Source: Gammaproteobacteria bacterium (GTDB taxonomy: Bacteria > Pseudomonadota > Gammaproteobacteria > Nitrosococcales > Methylophagaceae). Taken from it: 64,000 bases of DNA. The notes under the pieces are model-generated. The model searched no databases and was not told the origin of the DNA. It was given only the letters and a program-made list of their open reading frames with translations. Position 1 is the first letter of the stretch, and each line of letters starts with the position of its first letter. A program made the position numbers and the translations under genes. The stretch spans positions 1 through 64,000 of the forward strand of contig JAOUJZ010000003.1 of NCBI GenBank assembly GCA_029882915.1. The letters run 5' to 3'. Below are positions 33,769 to 44,812 of this stretch, piece after piece.

Positions 33769-34670
33769 AAATTGCCATCCTGTCCAGAAATGAAAAATTG
33801 TATTCAACTCGTCGTCTAGTTGAGGCTTCTGAAGCCCGTGGGCACGAAGTGGAAGTAATTGATGTATTACGCTGTTACATGAATATTACTTCTATGAAGC
33901 CGGAAGTGCACTATAAAGGTAGAAATCTAGCGGGCTTTGATGCTGTTATTCCGCGTATTGGTGCCTCTGTTACTTTTTATGGAACAGCTGTATTACGCCA
34001 GTTCGAAATGATGGGTGTTTATCCATTAAGTGAATCGGTTGCTATTAGTCGATCACGAGATAAATTAAGAGCATTACAACTGTTATCTCGCAAAGGTATT
34101 GGCTTGCCTGTTACAGGTTTTGCACATAGCCCTGATGATGTAGGAGATCTGATCAAAATGGTTGATGGCGCACCATTAGTCATTAAGTTACTGGAAGGTA
34201 CACAAGGTATAGGGGTTGTTCTTGCAGAAACGAAGAGTGCTGCAAGCAGTGTAATCGAAGCATTTATGGGACTGAAAGCCAATATTTTAGTACAAGAGTT
34301 TATTAAAGAAGCCGGTGGTGCAGATATCCGCTGTTTAGTGGTCGGTGGTAAAGTCGTTGCTTCAATGAAACGCCAAGGACAAGAAGGTGAATTCCGGTCT
34401 AATATACATAGGGGTGGGACAGCGAATCTTATCCGAATTACACCTGAAGAACGCTCAACAGCAGTACGTGCGGCAAAAACTATGGGATTAAATGTCTGTG
34501 GCGTTGATCTTTTGCGTTCTAATCATGGCCCAGTTGTGATGGAGGTGAACTCCTCTCCTGGTTTACGAGGGATTGAGGGCGCAACCGGTAAAGATATTGC
34601 CAGCATGATCATCAGTTTCATCGAAAAAAATGCTAAGGCTGGCAATACTAAAACTCGCGGGCACGGATAA
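33765..34670 (+). CDS. rimK: RimK-type alpha-L-glutamate ligase
   Basis: A 301-residue ATP-grasp ligase that adds glutamate residues to a protein C-terminus; in E. coli the target is ribosomal protein S6. The N-terminal domain starts [24 protein letters not shown]-grasp elements follow: [37 protein letters not shown], and [22 protein letters not shown] with the magnesium-binding Glu and Asn. Length matches E. coli RimK (300). It is translationally coupled to the protease gene upstream and lies 6 bp before the M14-family gene. Confidence 0.93.
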   Translation: MKIAILSRNEKLYSTRRLVEASEARGHEVEVIDVLRCYMNITSMKPEVHYKGRNLAGFDAVIPRIGASVTFYGTAVLRQFEMMGVYPLSESVAISRSRDKLRALQLLSRKGIGLPVTGFAHSPDDVGDLIKMVDGAPLVIKLLEGTQGIGVVLAETKSAASSVIEAFMGLKANILVQEFIKEAGGADIRCLVVGGKVVASMKRQGQEGEFRSNIHRGGTANLIRITPEERSTAVRAAKTMGLNVCGVDLLRSNHGPVVMEVNSSPGLRGIEGATGKDIASMIISFIEKNAKAGNTKTRGHG

Positions 34671-34676
34671 TATTAA

Positions 34677-35732
34677 ATGTCCGATATCCTTACTATTGCT
34701 GGTCATGATATCCCGCTTGGTAGAAATCAAGTTATTGATGTGTCATTGCCAGATTTATATATGCATACGTCCCTCAGTATGCCGGTGCATGTCATACGGG
34801 GACGTAGAAAAGGCCCGACGCTATTTGTATCAGCGGCCGTGCATGGTGACGAAATCAATGGCGTTGAAATTATTCGCCGACTCGTAAAAAGCAAAGCATT
34901 GAGAGGCCTAAAAGGCACATTAATCACTGTGCCGGTTGTGAATGTGTATGGTTTTATTAACCAATCGCGCTATTTACCAGATCGCCGAGATTTAAATCGC
35001 TGCTTTCCTGGCTCAAACTCCGGATCTTTAGCAGGACGGTTGGCGAATTTGTTTATGACTGAGGTCGTAAAAAACTGTACTCATGGTATAGATCTTCATA
35101 CAGCCGCTATTCATCGAGATAACTTACCGCAAATTAGGGCTGACTTGTCTTATCCAGAAGTCGAAGGTTTAGCCCGAGCATTTAATGCGCCAGTAGTCGT
35201 CAATTCAAGTTTGATAGAAGGAACGCTTCGCCACGCAAGTCAGGAATATAATATCCCAGTCATTGTTTACGAGGCAGGTGAGGCTTTACGTTTCAATGAG
35301 CTTGCTATCAGGGCGGGTGTTAAAGGAGTTTTAGGAGTTATGCGTGTCATAGATATGCTGGCACCACAACGCAAAAAATCAAAAAGAAGCATAGAGCCAT
35401 TTGTTGCACGATCCAGTGCATGGGTTCGAGCTCCACAAAGTGGTCTTTTCCGCATGCTTGTGCCTATGGGCGCGCATACCAACAAAGGTGATTTACTCGG
35501 GATGGTAGCAGCCCCATACGGTGACAAAGATTCCGAAACGCCGGTTATTGCTACAAGCTCTGGAGTTGTCATCGGTCGTACTAATTTGCCTCTGGTTAAT
35601 GAAGGTGAGGCCTTATTTCATATTGCACGATTCCACAGGCCTGATGAAGTGGCGGATAGTGTGGAAGCTTTCCATTCGGATCTAGACCCGGCTACTGATA
35701 CGACCATTCCAGACGAGATTCCGATTATCTAG
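34677..35732 (+). CDS. Succinylglutamate desuccinylase/aspartoacylase-family metalloenzyme
   Basis: A 351-residue zinc-dependent amidohydrolase of the M14-like AstE/AspA family. The zinc motif HGDE lies in AVHGDEINGVEII (about residues 58-70), DLNRCFPG (about 103-110) is the substrate-binding signature, and the third zinc ligand is the His in GIDLHTAAIHRDN. A C-terminal beta-domain (APQSGLFRMLVPMGAHTNKGDLLG) resembles a biotinyl-lipoyl-like fold. It closes a three-gene unit with the protease and RimK. By context it may remove the glutamates RimK adds, but that is inference; a small-molecule substrate is equally possible. Confidence 0.82.
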   Translation: MSDILTIAGHDIPLGRNQVIDVSLPDLYMHTSLSMPVHVIRGRRKGPTLFVSAAVHGDEINGVEIIRRLVKSKALRGLKGTLITVPVVNVYGFINQSRYLPDRRDLNRCFPGSNSGSLAGRLANLFMTEVVKNCTHGIDLHTAAIHRDNLPQIRADLSYPEVEGLARAFNAPVVVNSSLIEGTLRHASQEYNIPVIVYEAGEALRFNELAIRAGVKGVLGVMRVIDMLAPQRKKSKRSIEPFVARSSAWVRAPQSGLFRMLVPMGAHTNKGDLLGMVAAPYGDKDSETPVIATSSGVVIGRTNLPLVNEGEALFHIARFHRPDEVADSVEAFHSDLDPATDTTIPDEIPII

Positions 35733-35763
35733 TTTCGTGATCTTGCAATAGAATAACAGTGAT

Positions 35764-36816
35764 CTAATTCAGAGTGACCGTCCAGGCTATTTCTTCACCA
35801 GCACGCATGGGAATCAATGCCTGGTCAGTGAACGAATAACTTTCAGGAACCAGCCATGATTGTTTTGTTAAAGTAATTGTTGTTGAGTTTCTCGGTAATT
35901 GATAAAAATCAGCACCGAAGTGACTGGCAAAGCCTTCCAGCTTATCAAGTGCATTAGCGGCGTCAAAAGCCTCAGCATAAAGCTCAATAGCGGCATGGCT
36001 ACTGTATATGCCGGCGCAGCCACAGGCATTTTCTTTTAAATGCTGAGGATGTGGGGCGCTATCAGTGCCTAAGAAAAATTTGGGATTACCACTAGTCGCA
36101 GCTTTTATCAGGGCTTGTTGATGGGTATTACGTTTTAATACGGGCAGACAATAATTATGCGGATGGACGCCGCCAACAAGCAAGTCATTACGGTTTAACA
36201 ACAAGTGGTGTGGGGTAATGGTTGCTGCAACACGAGCATCATGCTCAATGACAAAATCAACGGCATCGCCTGTAGTAATGTGTTCGAATACGACCCTGAG
36301 TTCTGGATAATCCTTTAGGAGTGGTATCAATACCTGATCGATAAACACTTTTTCTCGGTCAAATACATCAATATCAGAACTGGTCACTTCACCGTGAACT
36401 AACAACGGCATTTTTAGATGTTGCATCTGAGTTAATGCTTCACTACAGAGTTTAATGTCTGTAACACCGGCATCTGAATTGGTGGTGGCGCCAGCAGGAT
36501 AGAGTTTAACAGCATGTACGATACCACTGTCATGGGCGCGTTGAATTTCATCAGCTGTTGTATTATCCGTTAAGTACAAGGTCATCAATGGTTCAAAGTT
36601 ATTACCATCAGGGCGAGCTTGTAAAATACGATCTCTATAACTTCTTGCTAATGATGTCGTAGTAACGGGAGGGCGTAAATTAGGCATTACGATCGCACGA
36701 CCAAAATAACGAGCCGTGTCTGACACAGTTCGTTTAAGTGCAAGATCATCGCGCAAATGGAGATGCCAGTCGTCAGGCTGGGTAAGTATCAGTTGTGTGT
36801 TATGTAATTCACTCAT
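35764..36816 (-). CDS. pyrC: Dihydroorotase, class II
   Basis: A 350-residue zinc enzyme that closes N-carbamoyl-aspartate to dihydroorotate in pyrimidine synthesis. The first zinc ligands are in DDWHLHLRD (about residues 16-24). The carboxylated Lys is in [17 protein letters not shown], further ligands are the His in LVHGEV and FEHITT, and the active-site Asp is in LGTDSAPH. This matches E. coli PyrC (348) throughout. It converges on the M14-family gene and is divergent from ilvB. Confidence 0.95.
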   Translation of the reverse strand: MSELHNTQLILTQPDDWHLHLRDDLALKRTVSDTARYFGRAIVMPNLRPPVTTTSLARSYRDRILQARPDGNNFEPLMTLYLTDNTTADEIQRAHDSGIVHAVKLYPAGATTNSDAGVTDIKLCSEALTQMQHLKMPLLVHGEVTSSDIDVFDREKVFIDQVLIPLLKDYPELRVVFEHITTGDAVDFVIEHDARVAATITPHHLLLNRNDLLVGGVHPHNYCLPVLKRNTHQQALIKAATSGNPKFFLGTDSAPHPQHLKENACGCAGIYSSHAAIELYAEAFDAANALDKLEGFASHFGADFYQLPRNSTTITLTKQSWLVPESYSFTDQALIPMRAGEEIAWTVTLN

Positions 36817-36905
36817 AGGCCGGGATTATGCCATAGCTAAACCAATAAGCGGATATTGAGTGCATTAAATTAATGTAAAGACAATAGGCTTAACCACGGT
36901 TTTTC

Positions 36906-36934
36906 TTGACCTAAAGCGGCATTGCAAGTAACTT
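36906..36934 (+). promoter_or_regulatory. Possible ilvBHC promoter
   Basis: TTGACC and TAACTT are separated by 17 bp, 53 bp before the GTG start of ilvB. I see no Ile/Val/Leu-rich leader peptide between this and the gene, so classical attenuation is unlikely. Confidence 0.35.
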
Positions 36935-36987
36935 TGCAGGTTTTATATTTTTGTGACTATCGCTACGGCGGGTGAAAAGGGGAACAC

Positions 36988-38733
36988 GTGGAATTAAGCG
37001 GCGCTGATATTCTTGTTCGTTGTTTAAAAGACGAAGGTGTTGAATATTTGTTTGGTTATCCAGGCGGTGCTGTGCTTCATATATACGATGCACTTTACCA
37101 ACAGGAAGACGTTAAACATATTTTAGTACGCCATGAGCAGGCAGCAACTCATGCAGCAGATGGCTATGCGCGTGCTACGGGCAAGCCGGGTGTGGTGCTT
37201 GTGACATCAGGTCCCGGAGCAACTAATGCAGTGACTGGTATTGCTACTGCTTATATGGATTCCATCCCTATGGTCGTCATTACAGGCCAAGTTCCTTCTG
37301 CAGTCATTGGTAGTGATGCCTTTCAGGAAGTGGATGCAGTGGGCATTACTCGTCCTTGTGTGAAACATAACTTTCTGGTTAAAGATGTGACTAAATTGGC
37401 TGAAACAGTCAAAAAAGCATTTTACGTAGCGACAACAGGTCGTCCTGGACCTGTAGTGGTTGATGTACCAAAGGATATTACTGATCCGAACATTAAAGTG
37501 CCATATCACTACCCTGATAAAGTTACGATGCGTTCTTATCAACCTACAGTGAAAGGACACACTGGACAGATCAAACGTGCTGTTGATTTATTGTTGTCAG
37601 CAAAAAAGCCAATGATCTACAGTGGTGGTGGTGTTGTTCTGGCGGATGCATCAGAAGAGTTGCGTACATTTGTTCGTCATTTAGGTTACCCCATAACCAG
37701 TACGCTGATGGGCTTGGGTGCCTATCCTGCGACTGATCAGCAATTCCTTGGCATGCTCGGAATGCATGGTACGTATGAAGCAAATATGGCGATGCATGAT
37801 TGTGATGTATTGATTGCTGTTGGCGCACGTTTTGATGATCGTGTGACTGGTAAATTGGAAGAGTTTTGTCCATACGCAAAAATCATTCACATTGATATTG
37901 ATCCATCGTCTATTTCCAAAAATATCACGGTAGATATTCCTATCGTAGGTGATGTGGCTGGTGTGTTACAGGAAATGAATCATCTCCTGTCTACCGGTAA
38001 AAAACAGCCGAAGAAAAAAGAGTTGGAAGCGTGGTGGAAAATTATCAATAGCTGGCGTGCAAAACAGTGCATGTCATATGACCACAATGATAAAGAAAAA
38101 ATCAAACCACAAGCAGCTATTGAGTTGTTGCATGAGATCACTGGCGGTGATGCTTATGTCACCTCGGATGTCGGCCAGCATCAAATGTGGGCAGCCCAGT
38201 ACTATGGTTTTGATAAACCAAATCGCTGGATAAACTCTGGTGGATTAGGCACGATGGGCTTTGGATTGCCTGCAGCCATGGGTGTTCAATTAGCGTATCC
38301 TGACGAAACAGTTGCATGTGTCACTGGTGAAGGCAGCATCCAGATGTGTATTCAGGAGCTTTCGACCTGTTTGCAATATGGCTTACCAATTAAAATTGTG
38401 GCATTGAACAACCGCTACCTTGGCATGGTTCGTCAGTGGCAGGAATTTTTCTATAAAGAACGTTATTCACATTCTTATATGGAATCTTTGCCTGACTTTG
38501 TGAAATTGGCCGAAAGTTATGGTCATGTAGGTATTCGTGTTGAAAGACCTGAAGATCTACGTCCTGCTATGGAAAAAGCATTTGCAATGAAAGATAGATT
38601 GGTATTTCTGGATATTGTTACGGATCAAACAGAAAACGTCTATCCGATGATTGCTGCTGGTAAGGCGCATAATGAAATGCATATGTCACCTCATTGTGAG
38701 TTGCCACAAAGTGCCGAAAGGGAGTTGTCATAA
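36988..38733 (+). CDS. ilvB: Acetolactate synthase, large subunit
   Basis: A 581-residue thiamine-diphosphate enzyme, the first common step of valine, isoleucine and leucine synthesis. The start is GTG, with AAGGGG 5 bases upstream. The catalytic Glu lies in [16 protein letters not shown] (about residue 50), the FAD-binding central domain holds [15 protein letters not shown], and the ThDP motif runs from [12 protein letters not shown] to [16 protein letters not shown]. It is coupled to the regulatory subunit by TAATG. It is either IlvB, IlvG or IlvI by E. coli naming. Confidence 0.95.
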   Translation: MELSGADILVRCLKDEGVEYLFGYPGGAVLHIYDALYQQEDVKHILVRHEQAATHAADGYARATGKPGVVLVTSGPGATNAVTGIATAYMDSIPMVVITGQVPSAVIGSDAFQEVDAVGITRPCVKHNFLVKDVTKLAETVKKAFYVATTGRPGPVVVDVPKDITDPNIKVPYHYPDKVTMRSYQPTVKGHTGQIKRAVDLLLSAKKPMIYSGGGVVLADASEELRTFVRHLGYPITSTLMGLGAYPATDQQFLGMLGMHGTYEANMAMHDCDVLIAVGARFDDRVTGKLEEFCPYAKIIHIDIDPSSISKNITVDIPIVGDVAGVLQEMNHLLSTGKKQPKKKELEAWWKIINSWRAKQCMSYDHNDKEKIKPQAAIELLHEITGGDAYVTSDVGQHQMWAAQYYGFDKPNRWINSGGLGTMGFGLPAAMGVQLAYPDETVACVTGEGSIQMCIQELSTCLQYGLPIKIVALNNRYLGMVRQWQEFFYKERYSHSYMESLPDFVKLAESYGHVGIRVERPEDLRPAMEKAFAMKDRLVFLDIVTDQTENVYPMIAAGKAHNEMHMSPHCELPQSAERELS

Positions 38734-39227
38734 TGCGCCATATTATTTCTATCCTGATAGAGAATGAGGCAGGTGCTTTGTCACGCGTGGCAGGTTTGTT
38801 TTCCGCGCGTGCTTACAATATTGAGTCATTGACTGTAGCACCAACAGAGGATCCATCATTATCGCGGATGACTATTGTTACAACGGGTACTGATAGAATT
38901 GTTGAGCAAATCACCAAACAATTGAATAAATTGATTGATGTGGTGAAACTACTTGAGTTGACTGATGGGCCTCACATAGAGCGTGAAATGATGCTGATAA
39001 AGATAAAAGCGTCAACCATGGCTCAACGTGAAGATGTTAAGCGTCTGGCAGACATCTTCCGTGGACGAGTAATTGATGTAACGCCAACAATTTATACCAT
39101 CGAATTAACCGGTTCTGGTGAAAAGCTGGATTCATTTATTGAAGCATTGGCTGAACATAAAATTTTGGAAACCGTACGCTCTGGTGTTTCAGGCATAGCA
39201 CGCGGTGAGAAAAGTTTGCACGTATAA
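38733..39227 (+). CDS. ilvH: Acetolactate synthase, small subunit
   Basis: A 164-residue regulatory subunit that gives the large subunit its activity and valine feedback. The N-terminal ACT domain begins [33 protein letters not shown], the valine-binding part; the C-terminal domain is complete. Length matches E. coli IlvH (163). Its ATG overlaps the ilvB stop by one base, and ilvC follows after 44 bp. Confidence 0.95.
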   Translation: MRHIISILIENEAGALSRVAGLFSARAYNIESLTVAPTEDPSLSRMTIVTTGTDRIVEQITKQLNKLIDVVKLLELTDGPHIEREMMLIKIKASTMAQREDVKRLADIFRGRVIDVTPTIYTIELTGSGEKLDSFIEALAEHKILETVRSGVSGIARGEKSLHV

Positions 39228-39244
39228 CACGTGATACAACATAG

Positions 39245-40288
<1,044 letters not shown>

Positions 40289-40318
40289 TTAATAACAGCC
40301 GATATGAAAACTAATAGA

Positions 40319-40348
40319 GGACTGGTGTGAAAACACCAGTCCTTTTTT
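40319..40348 (+). terminator. Terminator of ilvBHC
   Basis: GGACTGGTGT and ACACCAGTCC form a perfect 10-bp stem around GAAA, followed by TTTTTT. Confidence 0.93.
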
Positions 40349-40419
40349 GTTTCTGCTATATAAGTTAGACAACTAGTGTCATAATTCTGAATAGAAACAG
40401 GTTTTATGGAATTGATTAA

Positions 40420-41163
40420 ATGATGGATGGTGAAAAACAACAAAGCCGAGGCATATACTTATTGCCTAACTTATTCACAACGGCAGGCTTGTTTGCAGGC
40501 TTTTATGCGATTGTGGCCGCAATTCGTGGCGATTTTGAATCTGCAGCTATCGCAATTTTTGTGGCTATGGTCATGGATGGACTGGACGGAAGAATAGCTC
40601 GTCTGACTAATACTCAAAGTGCCTTTGGCGCTGAGTATGACAGTTTGGCTGACATGGCATCATTTGGGTTGGCTCCTGCATTGGTGATTTTTCAGTGGGC
40701 ATTGCTGGGTATGGGGAAATTTGGCTGGATGGTGGCTTTTATCTATGCTGCCTGTGGCGCATTACGTCTGGCACGATTTAATACTCAGATAGGCATAGAA
40801 GATAAACGGTATTTCCAGGGGTTACCGAGTCCCGCTGCGGCTGCTTGTGTAGCCGGCTGGGTATGGGCTGGTACAAGTAATAATGTTGATGCATCATTAA
40901 TGACTGCGATAGCCTTACCTCTCACATTTGCATGTGGGATCCTGATGGTAAGTACTGTGCGTTACCATAGTTTTAAAGAGCTGGACTTACGCGGCAAAGT
41001 ACCCTTTGTCGTCATGTTAGTGCTGGTATTGGTGTTTGCGCTCGTTGCTATTGACCCACCACTGATTTTGTTTGGGTCCTTTGTGATTTATGCCCTATCA
41101 GGTCCTATATTTACCTTGATAAAAATACGTCAGCACCGCACAGAACGGCATCAAGGAAAATAA
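40420..41163 (+). CDS. pssA: CDP-diacylglycerol-serine O-phosphatidyltransferase
   Basis: A 247-residue inner-membrane enzyme that makes phosphatidylserine, the precursor of phosphatidylethanolamine. The CDP-alcohol phosphotransferase motif DGxxAR-x8-GxxxD-x3-D is complete (DGRIARLTNTQSAFGAEYDSLAD, about residues 48-70). About six to eight hydrophobic helices follow the LLPNLFTTAGLFAGFYAI opening. This is the Bacillus-type integral-membrane form (PssA II). The start at 40420 has no strong ribosome site and a second ATG follows directly. Confidence 0.92.
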   Translation: MMDGEKQQSRGIYLLPNLFTTAGLFAGFYAIVAAIRGDFESAAIAIFVAMVMDGLDGRIARLTNTQSAFGAEYDSLADMASFGLAPALVIFQWALLGMGKFGWMVAFIYAACGALRLARFNTQIGIEDKRYFQGLPSPAAAACVAGWVWAGTSNNVDASLMTAIALPLTFACGILMVSTVRYHSFKELDLRGKVPFVVMLVLVLVFALVAIDPPLILFGSFVIYALSGPIFTLIKIRQHRTERHQGK

Positions 41164-41205
41164 GGAACTTGGCAATAACATTATTTCAGCCTAAAATTAC
41201 ACGTT

Positions 41206-41355
41206 ATGAGCATTTCCAAAACAAGAATACTAACTGCCTGTGTTAGACAGCAGGGCTTAGTTACGTCTAAAAAGTGTTCATTATTCCTGCTACGACTGCC
41301 CTAGGGGCATACAGACTTAGCACCCCCAATCAGTTTAACTACTGATAATCCTTTT
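41206..41355 (+). promoter_or_regulatory. Possible leucine leader and attenuator before leuA
   Basis: A 32-codon frame runs from ATG 41206 to TAG 41302-41304. It has four Leu codons in its last seven (SLFLLRLP, codons TTA, CTG, CTA, CTG) and six Leu in all. A hairpin with perfect stem ATCAGT/ACTGAT (41329-41346) and a CTTTTATATATTTT tail follows, 46 bp before leuA. That is the layout of leucine attenuation. The frame lacks a clear ribosome site and the hairpin stem is short and AT-rich, so this is only a candidate. Confidence 0.3.
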
Positions 41356-41391
41356 ATATATTTTAGAGTCTGCGTAAATGGAGCAGGAAAA

Positions 41392-42924
41392 ATGAGCGAC
41401 AAATTAATTATTTTTGATACTACCTTGAGAGATGGCGAACAGAGTCCTGGCGCCTCAATGACCAAGGATGAAAAAGTGCGTATTGCCAAATCATTGGAAC
41501 GTATGCGTGTTGATATTATTGAGGCAGGTTTCCCAATTGCTAGTGTGGGTGATTTTGAGTCAGTTCAAGCCGTTGCGAGAGCAGTACAGGATAGCCGTGT
41601 TTGTGGGCTAGCTCGTGCATTAGACGGTGACATTGATCGTGCAGGTGAAGCATTAAAAGATGCCAATGCGTCCCGTATTCATACTTTTATAGCCACATCA
41701 CCTATTCATATGAAGATGAAACTTCGTATGGAACCAGATCAGGTGATCGAAAACGCAGTAAAAGCGGTACAGCGTGCACGTCAATATACAGATGATGTTG
41801 AATTCTCACCTGAGGATGCCGGTCGAAGTGAGCCAGAATTCTTATGTCGGATTTTAGAAGCAGTTATTGATGCTGGAGCGCGGACATTAAACATCCCGGA
41901 TACCGTTGGCTATAATTTGCCCAATCAGTTTGGTCAGTTAATCTATGACTTGCGTGAGCGTATCCCGAATTCCGATAAAGCCATTTTTTCTGTACATTGT
42001 CATAACGATTTAGGTTTGGCTGTCGCTAATTCCTTGTCTGCCGTTTTAAATGGTGCTCGTCAAGTTGAATGTACGATTAATGGTTTGGGTGAACGTGCAG
42101 GTAATGCTGCTTTAGAAGAAGTGGTGATGGCAGTGCGAACCCGTCAAGACATGTTCAACTGTGATACGAATATTGATACCACTCAAATATTGGCAGCATC
42201 TCGTTTAGTCTCCGGTATCACTGGCTTTGCTGTTCAACCGAATAAGGCAATTGTGGGTGCTAATGCGTTTGCTCACGAGTCAGGCATTCATCAGGACGGC
42301 GTATTAAAAAGTCGTGAAACTTATGAAATTATGCGAGCAGAAGATGTAGGCTGGAACACTAATAGAATGGTATTAGGAAAGCATTCTGGTCGTAATGCTT
42401 TCCGTACACGATTGGAAGAGTTGGGTATCGACTTTGAGTCAGAAACGGATTTAAATGCTGCTTTCAGACGTTTTAAAGAGTTAGCCGATAAAAAGCACGA
42501 AGTCTTTGATGAAGATTTACAGGCATTGGTAAGTGAAACTGTTGCTTTGGATAATGAACGCGTGCGGTTGATTTCATTAAAAGTGTGCAGTGAAACAGGT
42601 GAAACTCCACTTGCTTCAGTCACGTTATCGGTTGATGACCATGAAAGTCAGGTTGAAATGGCTGGTAGTGGCCCTGTTGATGCAGCTTTCCGTGCAATTG
42701 AAGAAATAGTTCAGAGTAAGACGGAACTTCAATTGTATTCGGTAAATAACATCACCAGTGGTACCGATTCTCAGGGTGAAGTGAATGTGCGTCTTGAGAA
42801 AGGTGGGCGGATTGTAAGTGGTCAGGGTGCTGACACCGACATAGTGATTGCCTCGGCCAAGGCCTACATCAATGCATTAAATAAAATTTTAGTGCCTGTT
42901 GAACGTGCTCATCCACAAGTGTAA
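41392..42924 (+). CDS. leuA: 2-isopropylmalate synthase
   Basis: A 510-residue enzyme that condenses acetyl-CoA with 2-ketoisovalerate, the committed step to leucine. The catalytic barrel begins [18 protein letters not shown] (metal-binding Asp and Arg); [14 protein letters not shown] holds two metal-ligand His, and [14 protein letters not shown] is the second family signature. The C-terminal LeuA dimer domain (from about residue 385), where leucine binds, is complete. GGAG lies upstream of the ATG. The stop overlaps the next start (TAATG). Confidence 0.95.
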   Translation: MSDKLIIFDTTLRDGEQSPGASMTKDEKVRIAKSLERMRVDIIEAGFPIASVGDFESVQAVARAVQDSRVCGLARALDGDIDRAGEALKDANASRIHTFIATSPIHMKMKLRMEPDQVIENAVKAVQRARQYTDDVEFSPEDAGRSEPEFLCRILEAVIDAGARTLNIPDTVGYNLPNQFGQLIYDLRERIPNSDKAIFSVHCHNDLGLAVANSLSAVLNGARQVECTINGLGERAGNAALEEVVMAVRTRQDMFNCDTNIDTTQILAASRLVSGITGFAVQPNKAIVGANAFAHESGIHQDGVLKSRETYEIMRAEDVGWNTNRMVLGKHSGRNAFRTRLEELGIDFESETDLNAAFRRFKELADKKHEVFDEDLQALVSETVALDNERVRLISLKVCSETGETPLASVTLSVDDHESQVEMAGSGPVDAAFRAIEEIVQSKTELQLYSVNNITSGTDSQGEVNVRLEKGGRIVSGQGADTDIVIASAKAYINALNKILVPVERAHPQV

Positions 42925-43454
42925 TGCAGTTATCTCCCGGACAGTTATCTACCCTCACTGAGATGGGGATCCCTGTCTGGGAGTATCGCCAACTTTCACC
43001 TATACCAACTGAAACAGTAACCGTTGAGCCATCAATACAGTCTACAGAGACGGATGAGCAGATCATTCGATGTGATTGGCTGGTGTTGATTGATCAAAGT
43101 GATAATAATCAGCAAACACAGCGACTATTACAAGCCATGATGTCGGCAGTAGGTGTATTACAACATCAATTTGCCATAGTCAGATATGATCAATTATCAC
43201 AACTACATACTCTACCAATAGATCGTAAAGTAGTCATGGCTTTGGGTCACAAGTCTGCCCAGTTATTGCTGGGTGAAAAAGTCCTCATAGAGGACTGTCG
43301 TGGAAAAGCATTTCAGGCAGCAGCATCAAAGCTTACGACCATTGTGAGTTTTAGCCTTTCAGAGTTGATCCAGACACCACAAAAAAAAGCATTGGCATGG
43401 CAAGATATACAATTTGCTAAATCAATTCATCAACGATCTGGTCATACTGAATGA
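42924..43454 (+). CDS. holD: HolD-like DNA polymerase III psi subunit
   Basis: A 176-residue soluble protein with no catalytic motif. Its start (LSTLTEMGIPVWEYR) resembles LQQLGITQWSLR in E. coli HolD, the middle (QRLLQAMMSAVGVLQHQFAIVRYDQL) aligns with VLRALTVSPDQVLQL, and the end (KKALAWQDIQ) with ARAALWQQIC. In E. coli holD also lies directly before rimI, overlapping it. Here the overlap is 4 bp. Psi links the clamp loader to single-strand-binding protein. The match is by eye and the family diverges fast, so this is likely but unproven. It is about 40 residues longer than E. coli psi (137). Confidence 0.65.
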   Translation: MQLSPGQLSTLTEMGIPVWEYRQLSPIPTETVTVEPSIQSTETDEQIIRCDWLVLIDQSDNNQQTQRLLQAMMSAVGVLQHQFAIVRYDQLSQLHTLPIDRKVVMALGHKSAQLLLGEKVLIEDCRGKAFQAAASKLTTIVSFSLSELIQTPQKKALAWQDIQFAKSIHQRSGHTE

Positions 43455-43903
43455 AAGTGCGTGCCATGCAGAAAAAGGATATTGCTGATGTTATTACCAT
43501 TGAGCAATCCGCAAATCAGTTTCCCTGGACAGAAAAAAATTTTGAAGACAGCTTAGCTGCAGGCCATCATGCATGGGTATTCTGTCATGATTCGGATAAA
43601 ATTTTTGGCTACACGATTGTTCAAAGTGTCATTGATGAAGCTCATTTACTGAATATTTGTGTCAGTCCTGCTGATCAAGGTCAAGGCTGGGGACGTAAAA
43701 TATTGAACCATGTTATTGATTTTTCATTGAGTATTCCATCATCTTTGATTGTGCTGGAAGTTCGTGGTTCTAACCATCGTGCCCAACAATTATATTTGCA
43801 ATCAGGTTTTAATGAGATGTCTGTGCGTAAGGACTATTATCCTGCTGAGAATGGTCGTGAAGATGCTATATTAATGGGTATGGATATGACTTTTTTAGTA
43901 TGA
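43451..43903 (+). CDS. rimI: Ribosomal protein S18-alanine N-acetyltransferase
   Basis: A 150-residue GNAT enzyme that acetylates the N-terminus of ribosomal protein S18. Motif A is VSPADQGQGWGRKIL (about residues 77-91), preceded by DEAHLLNICV. The family end motif SNHRAQQLYLQSGFNEMSVRKDYYP is clear and includes the Glu/Tyr residues of RimI. Length matches E. coli RimI (148). It is coupled to the HolD-like gene by ATGA. Confidence 0.92.
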   Translation: MKVRAMQKKDIADVITIEQSANQFPWTEKNFEDSLAAGHHAWVFCHDSDKIFGYTIVQSVIDEAHLLNICVSPADQGQGWGRKILNHVIDFSLSIPSSLIVLEVRGSNHRAQQLYLQSGFNEMSVRKDYYPAENGREDAILMGMDMTFLV

Positions 43904-43951
43904 CATTGCTTGCTTTGATAAAGGCTCTAGCATAGACTTATTACCGAAGCA

Positions 43952-43965
43952 TTGATCTAGATCAT
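43952..43965 (+). promoter_or_regulatory. FNR/Anr-like box before the PuuD-like gene
   Basis: TTGAT-CTAG-ATCAT matches the FNR/Anr consensus TTGAT-N4-ATCAA at nine of ten positions. A possible -10 (TATATT, 43984-43989) lies 18 bp downstream, close to the spacing of an activated class II site, though about four bases short. The gene would then be raised under low oxygen. Confidence 0.45.
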
Positions 43966-44015
43966 TTACAAGGTTTTTGGTTTTATATTAGTTCGTCAAT
44001 ATCAGGAGTAAGAAA

Positions 44016-44621
44016 ATGGGTTTTATCAAAAGTTTACTTGGTAGTATTAAAGCAACAATAGCGTCAGGATTTATTCTAGCTATTTTGATTGCACTGTTCG
44101 GCTGGGAACCACACGGAAGTTTTAATCTGTGGGAAGTAACAGTATGGTTGCATGTGATTTTTGGTATTACATGGATTGGACTTTTATACTATTTCAACTT
44201 TGTACAAGTGCCAGCAATGGGTGAAGCATTGGCGGATGAAGGTGGTCCAGGCCCAGCAGCTATTGGTAAATATGTTGCACCTCGTGCATTGCTTTGGTTC
44301 CGTATGTCAGCAGCATTAACATGGTTGACTGGTATGAGTGCATTGGAATCAGCCGGTGTCGGTATTGTTAACGCGTTTACGTTTGCTGATTCATCAAGTT
44401 CAGTCATTGGTCTTGGTGCATGGTTCGGCACCATCATGCTATTTAATGTATGGGTACTTATTTGGCCAAACCAGAAGAAAATTCTTGGTATCGTGGAAGC
44501 AACAGCTGATGAAATTGCAAAAGCAAAAGTAACGGCTGCTATGGCATCACGTACTAATGTACTATTATCTGTGCCATTGTTGTTGTCAATGACAGCTTTC
44601 GCACACGGTAACCTAATCTAA
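44016..44621 (+). CDS. PuuD-type (urate oxidase N-terminal) membrane protein
   Basis: A 201-residue integral membrane protein with about five hydrophobic helices. The segment WEVTVWLHVIFGITWIGLLYYFNFVQVPA is typical of the urate hydroxylase PuuD N-terminal membrane domain, and conserved His and Trp residues in it may bind a quinone or haem. The C-terminal cytochrome c domain of full PuuD is missing. No purine-degradation genes lie nearby, so urate is unlikely to be the substrate. GGAG precedes the ATG and a strong terminator follows, so it is a one-gene unit. Confidence 0.7.
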   Translation: MGFIKSLLGSIKATIASGFILAILIALFGWEPHGSFNLWEVTVWLHVIFGITWIGLLYYFNFVQVPAMGEALADEGGPGPAAIGKYVAPRALLWFRMSAALTWLTGMSALESAGVGIVNAFTFADSSSSVIGLGAWFGTIMLFNVWVLIWPNQKKILGIVEATADEIAKAKVTAAMASRTNVLLSVPLLLSMTAFAHGNLI

Positions 44622-44719
44622 CAATACTTTTAATTATGAAATAGTCTTCTAAATTTAGGCTAAATTAAGTATTTTTGCTTATAAATTCATAACATTATAA
44701 AATGTAGTGGTTTTGAATT

Positions 44720-44750
44720 ATGGCAGTTTCTTTTGAAACTGCCATTTTTC
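44720..44750 (+). terminator. Terminator of the PuuD-like gene
   Basis: ATGGCAGTTTC and GAAACTGCCAT form a perfect 11-bp stem around TTTT, followed by T residues. Confidence 0.9.
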
Positions 44751-44812
44751 GTTTTTACTACAGCTAAATTATTACACCCTTGCCGTAATAGCAGGGAAAT
44801 GGGAGTTGCTTC

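Noticed and set aside
36841-36987. Attenuator before ilvB
   Set aside because: I found no short frame rich in Ile, Val or Leu codons and no terminator hairpin in this leader.
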